Source of the DNA: Candidatus Goldiibacteriota bacterium
GTDB lineage: Bacteria; Oederibacteriota; PGYV01; DYJU01
NCBI GenBank assembly: GCA_938034975.1
Contig: CALHNI010000001.1
Coordinates: forward strand, 1 to 64,000
Direction: 5' to 3'
DNA: 64,000 nucleotides
Below are positions 52,183 through 60,736 of this stretch, in pieces (positions within the stretch are counted from its first letter, which is position 1; every line of letters starts with the position of its first letter). Under the pieces are notes generated by a model. The model was not told the origin of the DNA and did no database searches. It saw only the letters and a program-made list of their open reading frames with translations. The position numbers and the translations under genes were made by a program.

Positions 52183-52431
52183 TGAAAATTACAATAGAAA
52201 ATTGCGCTTTTCATGAGAAAATATTAAACAAACAAAATAAATTAAATATTTAAAACAACACTTATGTTTTATTTTAAATTAAAAAACTGGTGAATAAGTG
52301 TAATAAAAATGCTAAAATTTTTTGATGTTAAAAAGGAGTGAATAAAGGTAATGTATAACAAAAAATGGGAAATTATTAAATAAAAATATTATTTCCCATA
52401 AAAACGCTTTTTTCTAAAACGTTTTTACTGG
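52183..52431 (+). repeat. composite intergenic repeat, inverted orientation
   Basis: This copy reads C, B, A on the plus strand, opposite to all others. Part C is GAAAATTACAATAGAAAATTGCG...TTTTCA. Part B shows AAACAACACTTATGTTTTATTTT and CTGGTGAATAAGTG. Part A (52396-52431) is CCATAAAAACGCTT...AACGTTTTTACTGG. A is nearest to the downstream PpiD-like gene, keeping the usual relation to the following gene. The region also has an extra GGAGTGAATAAAGGTAATG with no long frame. Confidence 0.8.
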
Positions 52432-52487
52432 AGATCATTATAAAAATATACTTTGTAAATTGGGTGTTAAATTTTTTTTAAATTCTG

Positions 52488-52515
52488 TTGCTTTTTTTAT
52501 TAAATTAAATATAAT
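52488..52515 (+). promoter_or_regulatory. promoter of the PpiD-like gene
   Basis: TTGCTT (52488-52493), a 16-base spacer and TATAAT (52510-52515) precede the GAGGTG Shine-Dalgarno (52539-52544). The repeat palindrome is about 57 bases further upstream. Confidence 0.55.
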
Positions 52516-52553
52516 TATGTTCTATAATCTTTTAAATTGAGGTGAATTTAATC

Positions 52554-54023
52554 ATGATGAATACTTTAAGATACAGAGCAAAAACATTTTTAAAATTTGT
52601 TTTATGGGCTGTTGTTATCTCGTTTATTTTAAGTATTTTTGTAACATGGGGTATGAAAGGACAATTCGATAAAGGCCATCCTGATGCTGTTGCAAAAGTT
52701 TATGATTCCTATATTACCTATCAGGATTTTGGTCTTGTCTGGCGTAACAGATTACAGGCATTATATGATGAAGGCATAAAAATCACGGAAGAAAAGGAAA
52801 AAGAAATAAAAAAACAAATACTAGATGATATGATAGATAATTACCTCCAACTTAACCACGCAAAGAAACTAAACATAAATGCAACTGATGAAGAAGTATC
52901 ACAGGCAATAATGAGTGTTGAGGCTTTTTATGATAATAAGGGCAATTTTGATAAAAATAGATATCTTTCTTTTCTTTATAATAATAAATTAAAACCAGAA
53001 GAATTTGAAGAAGACCAGAGAAAATCCATAATATTAGCTAAGTTAAAAAATTTTTACAGGTCAACAGTTAAAATATCAGATGATGAATTAGTATCATATT
53101 TTTTAAAAAGGCATCGCAGTATAAAAACAAATTATGTATATTTCAATTATCTTGACCATTTAAAAGAAATAAATATTGATGAAGAAAAGATGAAGGATTA
53201 TTATGCCATGAATAAAAAAGAATTTGAAAAACCTGAAAGGGTTAAAGCATCTCATATTTTAATAAGGGCAGACCTTTCTCCTACTTCACCAACAGGACTT
53301 TCAGAAGAAGCAGCAGAAAGTTTTGCCAAAAAAATTTTAACTCAAATCAAAGCAGGCGAAGATTTTGCAACACTTGCCAAAAAATATTCTGCTGATCCTG
53401 GGTCAAAAGATAAAGGTGGCGATTTAGGATGGTTTGAAAAAGGACAGATGATTCCCGAATTTGAAAAAATTGCATTTTCCCTTGAGAAAGGAAAAGTTAG
53501 CGATGTATTTAAAACCCAATTTGGTTATCATATTGTAAAAGTAACTGATAGAGATGATGGATTTAAGCCTTCTTATGACAAAGTAAAAAACGATATACTT
53601 AAAAAATTACAAAAAAACGAAGGAATGAAAATGATGCTTGATAATGCTTTAAAATTTAAAGAAAAATTAGATAACGGAATTCCTTTTGAAAAAGCAGCAA
53701 GTGAATTAAAATGTGTTGTAAAATCAACTGATTTTTTTACTTATGAATCTAAAATATCTGAAATCAAATCTGACAATTTCAAAGAAATAATTTTTGATTT
53801 AAATGAAAATGAACCATCGCAGGTTGTAGAAGGAGAAAATGGATATTACTTTTTTATTATAACTTCTTCTAAAAAAGCCAAATTTGACGAAGATAAATTT
53901 AAAAAAGAATATGATGAACTTCTGGAAAGATTAAGAAGTATGAAATTTAATCAAATTTATAGCGATTTACTTTCATCCTTAAAAAAACACGCAAAGGTTG
54001 AAATTTACTGGGACAATATATAA
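52554..54023 (+). CDS. membrane-anchored peptidyl-prolyl isomerase, PpiD/SurA type
   Basis: The 489-residue protein has an N-terminal membrane anchor (about 13-35), a SurA_N-like helical domain (about 45-190) and a parvulin (PPIC) rotamase domain (about 235-345). The rotamase shows VKASHILIRAD, FATLAKKYSADPGSKDKGGDLGWF, FEKIAFSLEKGKVSDVFKTQFGYHIVKV. A C-terminal helical region follows. It likely assists folding of exported proteins on the outer side of the inner membrane. The frame could begin at GTG 52542, but that codon is within the Shine-Dalgarno GAGGTG, so ATG 52554 is chosen. It converges with the sugar-binding lipoprotein gene. Confidence 0.92.
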   Translation: MMNTLRYRAKTFLKFVLWAVVISFILSIFVTWGMKGQFDKGHPDAVAKVYDSYITYQDFGLVWRNRLQALYDEGIKITEEKEKEIKKQILDDMIDNYLQLNHAKKLNINATDEEVSQAIMSVEAFYDNKGNFDKNRYLSFLYNNKLKPEEFEEDQRKSIILAKLKNFYRSTVKISDDELVSYFLKRHRSIKTNYVYFNYLDHLKEINIDEEKMKDYYAMNKKEFEKPERVKASHILIRADLSPTSPTGLSEEAAESFAKKILTQIKAGEDFATLAKKYSADPGSKDKGGDLGWFEKGQMIPEFEKIAFSLEKGKVSDVFKTQFGYHIVKVTDRDDGFKPSYDKVKNDILKKLQKNEGMKMMLDNALKFKEKLDNGIPFEKAASELKCVVKSTDFFTYESKISEIKSDNFKEIIFDLNENEPSQVVEGENGYYFFIITSSKKAKFDEDKFKKEYDELLERLRSMKFNQIYSDLLSSLKKHAKVEIYWDNI

Positions 54024-54070
54024 TGTCCACAGATAACCGAGGATACTGTTATAAATTATAAATCTTAATA

Positions 54071-55366
54071 TTATTTTTTAAAAAATTCCTGATTTATTTT
54101 TTTAACTGCATCAGGGATAACTGTTTCTGGTTTTGATGTTCCATTCCATACCTTATCCATTGCAGGCCAGAAATGTCTGTTCAAAATCTCTGTCCATGCT
54201 GATGTATCAGGCTGAAATGTGCCATAATCAACAGCTTCCAGTAAAAATGCTTTTGATTTTGGAGGATTATCATCTATGAAATTTTTTGATTTCGCAATTT
54301 CAATTATTGCCGGTTGTGCAAGTCCTGTTTGTGCAAGTTCTATCTGTCCTTCTTCTCCTGCAAGGTAAGTTACTAATTTCCATGCCGCATCAGGATGTTT
54401 GGTTGTTTTAAGAACTGCATAGCCAGCACCACTTAAAGGAAAACCACGTTTGCCCTTTGGGCTTTTTGGAAACATAACTGCATCCCATTTGAAATTTTTT
54501 ATTTCCCTGAAAAATGGTGATTTCCATATTCCACTGTGAAACATCGCAACTTTACCTGATACAAAAAGATCAGATGCACCGACACCACCCATTGCTGACA
54601 TATTAGATGGAGATGGCATAACTTTATGCTTATAAATTAAATCCTGTCTGAATTTAAGTGCTTCTAATGCCTCTTTACTATCAAGCAGACATTTTTTTGG
54701 ATTTTTAATATCATCTACGTATTTTCCACCATTTGATAAAACCCATGCATCCCAGATTGGCCAGTCATCAGCAAAACCAAAAACTTTTGTTGCACCTTCA
54801 CCTTTGGTTAATTTCTTTGCTTTATTAAGAAGATCTGTCCATGTCCAGTCATTTGTTGGATATTTTACACCTGCTTTATCAAAAAGATCTTTGTTATAAT
54901 AAACAACGCAAATAGGTGCTATATCTCTTGGTAATGCATATATATTACCTTTCACTGTAAATTTTTCTACAATTTTTTTATAAAATTTATTTATAGGAAA
55001 ATTTTCTTTTTTTATATATTCATTAAGCGGCAATAAAACTCCTTTTTCAGCAAAAACAATAAATCTTTCTGCATTTACAAACATAACGTCCGGCGGATTA
55101 CCACCTGCAATCTGTGTTAGCATTTTTTCTATATATGCATCACCTGCTGGAAGTTTTTCCAATTGCACTTCTATGTTAGGATTTTTTTGCTTAAATCTCT
55201 TAACGCTGTTAGTTATAATTTCTACTTCTTTAATATCTCCCCAGTATGCTGCTCTTAAAACTGTTTTACCTTTGAAAATTTTAGTATCTTTACAACCTGT
55301 AAAAATTATTACTGTTAAAGTTAAAAATAAGACAATCAACGAAATCGCTTTTGCAATTTTACCCAT
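54071..55366 (-). CDS. sugar-binding lipoprotein of an ABC transporter (CUT1), paralogue
   Basis: The 431 residues have a lipoprotein signal with Cys25 (IFTGC). They are clearly homologous along the whole length to the protein at 39016-40299: AAYWGDIKEVEIITN, GGNPPDVMFVNAERFIVFAEKG, RDIAPICVVYYNKDLFDKAG and SGKVAMFHSGIWKSPFF. No permease or ATPase genes are adjacent, so it probably delivers a different sugar to the shared CUT1 permeases. It has its own consensus promoter and AAAGGAGG, and stands alone as a monocistron. Confidence 0.93.
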   Translation of the reverse strand: MGKIAKAISLIVLFLTLTVIIFTGCKDTKIFKGKTVLRAAYWGDIKEVEIITNSVKRFKQKNPNIEVQLEKLPAGDAYIEKMLTQIAGGNPPDVMFVNAERFIVFAEKGVLLPLNEYIKKENFPINKFYKKIVEKFTVKGNIYALPRDIAPICVVYYNKDLFDKAGVKYPTNDWTWTDLLNKAKKLTKGEGATKVFGFADDWPIWDAWVLSNGGKYVDDIKNPKKCLLDSKEALEALKFRQDLIYKHKVMPSPSNMSAMGGVGASDLFVSGKVAMFHSGIWKSPFFREIKNFKWDAVMFPKSPKGKRGFPLSGAGYAVLKTTKHPDAAWKLVTYLAGEEGQIELAQTGLAQPAIIEIAKSKNFIDDNPPKSKAFLLEAVDYGTFQPDTSAWTEILNRHFWPAMDKVWNGTSKPETVIPDAVKKINQEFFKK

Positions 55367-55398
55367 TTTAAATCCTCCTTTAATTTTTTATTTTTTAT

Positions 55399-55426
55399 AT
55401 TATATCACTTTTTTTTATTTTGTCAA
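55399..55426 (-). promoter_or_regulatory. consensus promoter of the second sugar-binding gene
   Basis: On the minus strand TTGACA (55421-55426), a 16-base spacer and TATAAT (55399-55404) are exact consensus boxes. The repeat palindrome begins 13 bases upstream of the -35 box. Confidence 0.75.
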
Positions 55427-55439
55427 TAGGAATTAAATA

Positions 55440-55663
55440 CCGTAAAAACGTATTAGAAAATGCGTTTTTACGAAAAAACATACTACTTTTATTATATTTA
55501 TTTAATAAAATTTCATTTTTATAATTCATTGTTTTTTTCACCATTTAATTTTAAAAATTAGTACACTTTTAAAATTTTTATTTATTTATTTATTTATTTA
55601 TAAACCTTTTTTATATTTTCTTTTTTCCTCTGAAAAATCGCAAACTTTAAATGCAATTTTCAG
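55440..55663 (-). repeat. composite intergenic repeat, full copy with ATTT microsatellite
   Basis: Part A (55440-55472) is CCGTAAAAACGTATT...AATGCGTTTTTACG. Part B has TTTTTCACCATT and an (ATTT)n run at about 55575-55603. Part C is CTGAAAAATCGCAAAC...TGCAATTTTCAG (55629-55663). The DNA from 55664 to 55816, leading to the second GH8 gene, has no clear promoter; it contains the LacI-like half site near 55750. Confidence 0.85.
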
Positions 55664-55816
55664 TAAATAAAAAATTATTATGTTGAATAACTACATACTT
55701 AAAAATTACCGAAACATTATTTATTTAAAACTGTCTAAAACACTGTATTTAAACGATAAAAACAATGTTGCATAAAATGAAATTAATTGTAAGTATTCTG
55801 TTTATAAGGAAATAAG

Positions 55817-58800
55817 ATGAAAAAATTTTTGCTATTCATGTTTTTATATCTGCTCATTAATATTAATAATATTTTTTCTGCAATAACTGTTAATATAAAT
55901 TCAGGTAATCCTGCAATGCCATTTCCACAATTTAATAACTACCCCGCTGGTGGTCAGACCACCATATATTCAATTGCTGACTGGGCACACTTACCAGATG
56001 GAGTGTCTCACGCAGAAATGGAAAAATGGATACGGGATGCTTATCAGATTATGATGAACAGGGCAAATTATGCCGGCGGCACAATATGCGGTGTCCAGGG
56101 AATAAGATTTGAATCTTCTCCTTTCTGTTCAGAAGGACATGGTTATGCATTACTTGCTGCTGCTTTAATGGGTGATAAAACAACTTTTGATGGTTTATGG
56201 TTTTATTTAAATGATAATTGCTGGTTTAATAAAATTCCAAGATATAGAGATGGAACTATATGCACACCTGGTTATGCCTATGGCGTTCATGTGCCTGGAT
56301 GGAATGGACCAGGTGCTGATTCTGCTGCAGATGGAGATGTTGATATTGCTCTTGCAGCTTTAATTGCCTGGCGTCAATGGGGAGATAACACCGGATATAC
56401 AAGATGGGACGGACAACCAATAAGATATAAAGATATGGCGCTTGATATGATGAGATTTTTAGTTGAAAAATATTTAGACCCAAACAATAAATACGTAAGC
56501 GGAATCATCGGTTATGATGGTTATGCAAAAGGTGGTAATACCTGGAAAGAATTAACAAACTGGTATATCGGACCTGATGTTTTGGAATATCCAGGTCCAC
56601 AGGAAACATGGTATGATTATTCTGCTCCCTATTATTATAGATGTTTTGCAGAAGCATTGCAACTTAATGGCGAGTCCCGAGATATAGGCTGGAACATAAC
56701 ACAATTTATAAGAGCAGCTGCTGCTATGAACTGGACTCAGGGACAACTTGCTGCTTCATCTCATTTAACAACCTTTGCAGGTAAGTATTCAATTAATGGA
56801 ACAAATGTTACTTTTACCAATGCAAATCCAGGCGGAGAAGATTTCAGGACTCCATGGCGACATGCACTTGATTATCTTTTTTATGGCAATCCAAATATAT
56901 CCTGGAATCCGACTACCCATCTTACCTTTACTGCTTCTAATACTTATGAAAAAGATGCTGCAATAAAACTTGCAAATTATTTAAATGATCCACAATCATA
57001 CGGGGTTTATGGTTGTAAATCTTATGGTTCTTCGCCAATTACATACCGTGGAACACCATCAATTGTTGAATTCAATCTTGACGGTTCTCCTTTCTGGACA
57101 TTTCATCAAATAAAAACATTTGGCGCAGCATCTCCGGCAATTGTTGCTTCCCAGAATTTTGATTTAATGGGACAATGGTTCAGAGAATCAATGATAGAAT
57201 GGGATGTTGAATCTGCTGGTGATGGATATTTAACTTCTGTTCCTGCTTATTTTCACGGATTTTTCCGCGTTTTATCTCTTTTAGTCTTAACAGGAAATTA
57301 TTTGTCACCGTGCAATCTATATCCACAGGCAAATATGAAAATATATAAATCTGTTAATAAAACATATACTTTTCCCGGTGAAACTCTAACTTATTGGTTA
57401 AATTACAGAAACTATGGTTCAGTTCAGGCAAATAACGTCTATATCCGCGATACTTTACCATCTGCATTTGAATATGTTTCATCAACTCCTGTTTATAATG
57501 CAGCGAATTCAAATCCAGGGGCTAATGTATATGAATGGGGACCTTTTACTGTGCCTGGTCTTCAAAATCAAAATTATGCAGCAACAATGGGCGGCGTTAC
57601 CCTTGTAGTCAGAGTTAAACAAACTGCCTTACAGGATAAATATTGTAACACCGCAGATATAAGAACCAGCAATGGAACCGGCTGGACTTCATCAGATGAA
57701 GCAAATGAAATAACATCAATTTTAAAAACAAATTGTGTTGATATAGTTGCTGCAGCATTAACAATTACAAAAACCGCAAATGTTTCATTAGTCAATCCAG
57801 GACAAACAATAACATACACAATTGACTTTTGCAATTCATCCCAGGCAGGATGGATAGAAGGGGGTCACTCAGGAGTTATTTTTGCAGGCGGAGTAAATGG
57901 TTTACCCGGCTCAGCAAGTTCACAATTAATCCTTGACATTGCCGCACATCATGAAGCAGCAGAGCCGGTTATTGATTGGGGTAATTACAGAATTTCGTAT
58001 TTCATAAATTCACCGTATCATGGTTCTAACTGGCAGTTATATATAAATTCAATTTCTCCAAACAATCATAATTTAATTTTAAGCACTGAAACATATTCTG
58101 CCTGCACACCAACGCCATGCTATGATAGCGCAACAGGTAAATACTGGAACCAGCGAATTATGATACAACCGGCATCACTCCCATCTGCACCAACACATCA
58201 TTTATATAATTACTACGGTAATATGGGAAGAATTCATTTAGGAACAGCAACTTCCCCGCTTTATTTTGAAGTAAGAATAACAGCAGGTTATCAAAATCAG
58301 GACTGGACTGATGATTGGTCACAACAAACACTTGCAACTTCAGTTGGCGGACCTGCCGAGATGATGTTTCCTATTTCTCCTGATTGGACAGACGGCATAC
58401 CTTCTACTCCTGGAATTATTTTAAATAAAGTTAACAAACATGCATGCCAAACAACCTCTACACGAATAGAAAATATTTTAATAGAAGAATGGGATGGCTA
58501 TACATGGCGCAGGGTTTTTGGAAATGGTCCTATGCCAGGCAGAGAAGTAACAGGCGTTGTTGTATATGACTCCTTACCAAATAATTTAATTTGGGGCGGA
58601 TTCATAAATACATACGGCACATGCACTTATAATGCCGGAAATAGGACAATACAATGCAATATTGGAAACATGCAAATAAATCAATGCGGACAGATAAAAT
58701 ACTATGCAATAGCACAGGATCCTGGTTGTCCTGTATCTGATATAAATTTAGAAAATATTGCATGGATAAAAGGTGATAAAGAAGCACCTGTCTCTGATAA

Positions 58801-60316
58801 TGCACAGGTTATTTTAAGATGCCCATCTGTAATACCAAATACTTATACACCAACTATTACATCAACACCTACTAACACATCAACAAACACAGCAACAAGA
58901 ACAAGAACTAATACTTCCACAAACACTTTTACTTATACTTTTACAAATTCACCCACTTTATCTTTAACTCCTTCTTTTACTTTTACTCCTACTAACTCAC
59001 TAACCAATTCGCCAACTAATTCTATAACCAATTCATCAACTAATACTTATTCCATGACTTTAACTTTTACAAAAACTTTTACTCCTACTTTTTCTAATAC
59101 TGTATCTTCTACTTTTACTTCTACTTTTACTCCCACAAACACATCCACTTCTTCTTTTACTGAAACTGTAACCGGCACTCAACCACCTACATGGACTTTT
59201 ACCAATACTTTTACTGTTACCTTTACCTTTACACCTACTTTTACTTTTACATTTACTTTTACTCCTTCTTCATCATTTACACCTACTTTTACTTTTACTG
59301 CCACAAATACTGCATCATTTACTTTTACTAATTCTCCTTCCAGAACATTTACTTATACTTATACTCCAACTCATACTACAACAGGCACTCCACCCCCCAG
59401 TTTTACTTTTACCAACACTTTTACTTTTTCTCCTTCTTTTACGCCTTCTTTTTCTCATACTATAACTTTTTCACATACTTTTACTTTTACTCCTTCTGCT
59501 TCTTACACTTTTACCATCTCGCCAACCCCTTCTTTTACTTTTTCAAATACAAATACTTTTACATTTACACGCACTCATACCCCTTCTTTTACTTTTACCA
59601 GTTCTTTTACTATAACTTCTACACCTACTATTACACCTACACAACGTCCTTCTCCTGTTGACTTAATCATTACTCTTGCTGCTTATGGTGAAGAATCAAG
59701 ACCAGGTGCACAAATAACTTATTCCATAAATATAAAAAATCCTTCTTCTTCACCTGTATATAATATCTCTGTATGGGATACTCTGCCTGATGAAGTTATT
59801 TTTAAGGAAAATAAATTCAGCCAAGCTCCTGTTTTAAACAACAACGTCTTAAGATGGGACTTAGGTACTTTGGTCCTTGAACCGGGTAAAATAATTACAA
59901 TTGAATTTACCGTTGAAATAACAAACATTATTCCTGAAAAATTGCCCATAACAAACAGGGTCTCTGTTGATTACAATGACCAGCATTATACTGACCCGTA
60001 TGATAAGCATCCGCCGATTACTTCTGATATGTCTTTTTATCCAGTAGGCGAAGTTGTTGTATACCCAAATCCTTTTAATCCAGAAACAGCTAAAGATAAA
60101 AAATTAAAATTTGAAAACATAATTCCTGGTTCAGTGATACAGATTTTCACAATATCAGGCGAGATGGTAAACACATTATATGCACAAAATATAATAGTAT
60201 ACTGGGATGGGAAAAACAGGTATGGTAAAGAAATTTCTCCAGGTATTTATTTATTCATTATAACCAATAAACAGACAGGTTCAATAAAAAAAGGAAGGAT
60301 TTTTGTAATAAAATAA
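55817..60316 (+). CDS. very large secreted modular glycoside hydrolase family 8 protein
   Basis: The 1499 residues have a signal peptide (1-21) and a GH8 domain (about 25-500) with Glu106 in SEGHGYALL and the signature SAADGDVDIALAALIAW (169-185). DUF11-type domains follow (about 510-640 and from about 650, the second with a long insertion carrying Cys residues). A Thr-rich TFT linker (about 1008-1276), a third DUF11-like domain (LIITLAAYGEESRPGAQITY, about 1280-1400) and a sorting-type C-terminus come next. The C-terminus has VVVYPNPFNPE, GEMVNTLY and GIYLFIITN, ending in an FlgD-like fold. Substrate is uncertain. No strong promoter is visible; GGAAAT precedes the ATG. Confidence 0.92.
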   Translation: MKKFLLFMFLYLLININNIFSAITVNINSGNPAMPFPQFNNYPAGGQTTIYSIADWAHLPDGVSHAEMEKWIRDAYQIMMNRANYAGGTICGVQGIRFESSPFCSEGHGYALLAAALMGDKTTFDGLWFYLNDNCWFNKIPRYRDGTICTPGYAYGVHVPGWNGPGADSAADGDVDIALAALIAWRQWGDNTGYTRWDGQPIRYKDMALDMMRFLVEKYLDPNNKYVSGIIGYDGYAKGGNTWKELTNWYIGPDVLEYPGPQETWYDYSAPYYYRCFAEALQLNGESRDIGWNITQFIRAAAAMNWTQGQLAASSHLTTFAGKYSINGTNVTFTNANPGGEDFRTPWRHALDYLFYGNPNISWNPTTHLTFTASNTYEKDAAIKLANYLNDPQSYGVYGCKSYGSSPITYRGTPSIVEFNLDGSPFWTFHQIKTFGAASPAIVASQNFDLMGQWFRESMIEWDVESAGDGYLTSVPAYFHGFFRVLSLLVLTGNYLSPCNLYPQANMKIYKSVNKTYTFPGETLTYWLNYRNYGSVQANNVYIRDTLPSAFEYVSSTPVYNAANSNPGANVYEWGPFTVPGLQNQNYAATMGGVTLVVRVKQTALQDKYCNTADIRTSNGTGWTSSDEANEITSILKTNCVDIVAAALTITKTANVSLVNPGQTITYTIDFCNSSQAGWIEGGHSGVIFAGGVNGLPGSASSQLILDIAAHHEAAEPVIDWGNYRISYFINSPYHGSNWQLYINSISPNNHNLILSTETYSACTPTPCYDSATGKYWNQRIMIQPASLPSAPTHHLYNYYGNMGRIHLGTATSPLYFEVRITAGYQNQDWTDDWSQQTLATSVGGPAEMMFPISPDWTDGIPSTPGIILNKVNKHACQTTSTRIENILIEEWDGYTWRRVFGNGPMPGREVTGVVVYDSLPNNLIWGGFINTYGTCTYNAGNRTIQCNIGNMQINQCGQIKYYAIAQDPGCPVSDINLENIAWIKGDKEAPVSDNAQVILRCPSVIPNTYTPTITSTPTNTSTNTATRTRTNTSTNTFTYTFTNSPTLSLTPSFTFTPTNSLTNSPTNSITNSSTNTYSMTLTFTKTFTPTFSNTVSSTFTSTFTPTNTSTSSFTETVTGTQPPTWTFTNTFTVTFTFTPTFTFTFTFTPSSSFTPTFTFTATNTASFTFTNSPSRTFTYTYTPTHTTTGTPPPSFTFTNTFTFSPSFTPSFSHTITFSHTFTFTPSASYTFTISPTPSFTFSNTNTFTFTRTHTPSFTFTSSFTITSTPTITPTQRPSPVDLIITLAAYGEESRPGAQITYSINIKNPSSSPVYNISVWDTLPDEVIFKENKFSQAPVLNNNVLRWDLGTLVLEPGKIITIEFTVEITNIIPEKLPITNRVSVDYNDQHYTDPYDKHPPITSDMSFYPVGEVVVYPNPFNPETAKDKKLKFENIIPGSVIQIFTISGEMVNTLYAQNIIVYWDGKNRYGKEISPGIYLFIITNKQTGSIKKGRIFVIK
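58841..59645 (+). repeat. Thr-rich low-complexity linker DNA, nearly G-free on the plus strand
   Basis: Within the large GH8 gene the coding strand is an 800-base tract dominated by ACT, ACA, TTT, TCT and CCT codons, with very few G bases. It encodes TFT, TPS and TNS repeats. It contains the segment VTGTQPPTWTFTNTFT shared with the other GH8 protein. Strong strand asymmetry and short-unit repetition make it prone to slippage and recombination. Confidence 0.85.
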
Positions 60317-60352
60317 TAAAATTATATTTACTTTTTAACATAATCAAATAAC

Positions 60353-60463
60353 CCTGTAAAAACACATTAAAAATTTTTTTCACGAAAAAACAAGGATATT
60401 TTTATAATGCATTATTTTTATTATGCCGTTTTTTTAATTTAAAATAAAACAAAGCAAGAGTTT
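60353..60463 (-). repeat. composite intergenic repeat, truncated copy (A-B)
   Basis: Part A is eroded (CTGTAAAAACACATT...TTTTTTTCACG). Part B has ATAATGCATTATTTTTATT and AATTTAAAATAAAAC, and the block then breaks off at the next copy. It follows the GH8 stop codon by about 37 bases. Confidence 0.75.
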
Positions 60464-60468
60464 ATTTA

Positions 60469-60662
60469 AGCGTTAGAAAAAGCGTTTTTACGGAAATATA
60501 AAATATTTCTGCCTTTTTGGTTTAATAATTTTTTATTTTTATAGTAAATTACTTTAATTCACCTGTTTTTTTAATTTTAAAAACAAGTTCACTCTTAAAA
60601 CTATTATTTATTTATTTATAATATATTTCTTTTGAAAATAAATAGTAAATTGCGATTTTCAG
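60469..60662 (-). repeat. composite intergenic repeat, second tandem copy
   Basis: It begins with a half palindrome GCGTTAGAAAAAGCG...TTTTTACGG, continues with part B (AATTCACCTG, TTAATTTTAAAAACAAG) and ends in part C (TTGAAAATAAATAG...TTGCGATTTTCAG). The tandem arrangement fills the 420-base gap between the GH8 gene and rsmB. Read on the minus strand, part A faces the GH8 3' end. Confidence 0.8.
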
Positions 60663-60736
60663 TTAACAATTTTAAATTGCTAATTTTTTTCTATTTAGTA
60701 TAATTAACCCAATATCAATTCATAAAAGGCAATATA

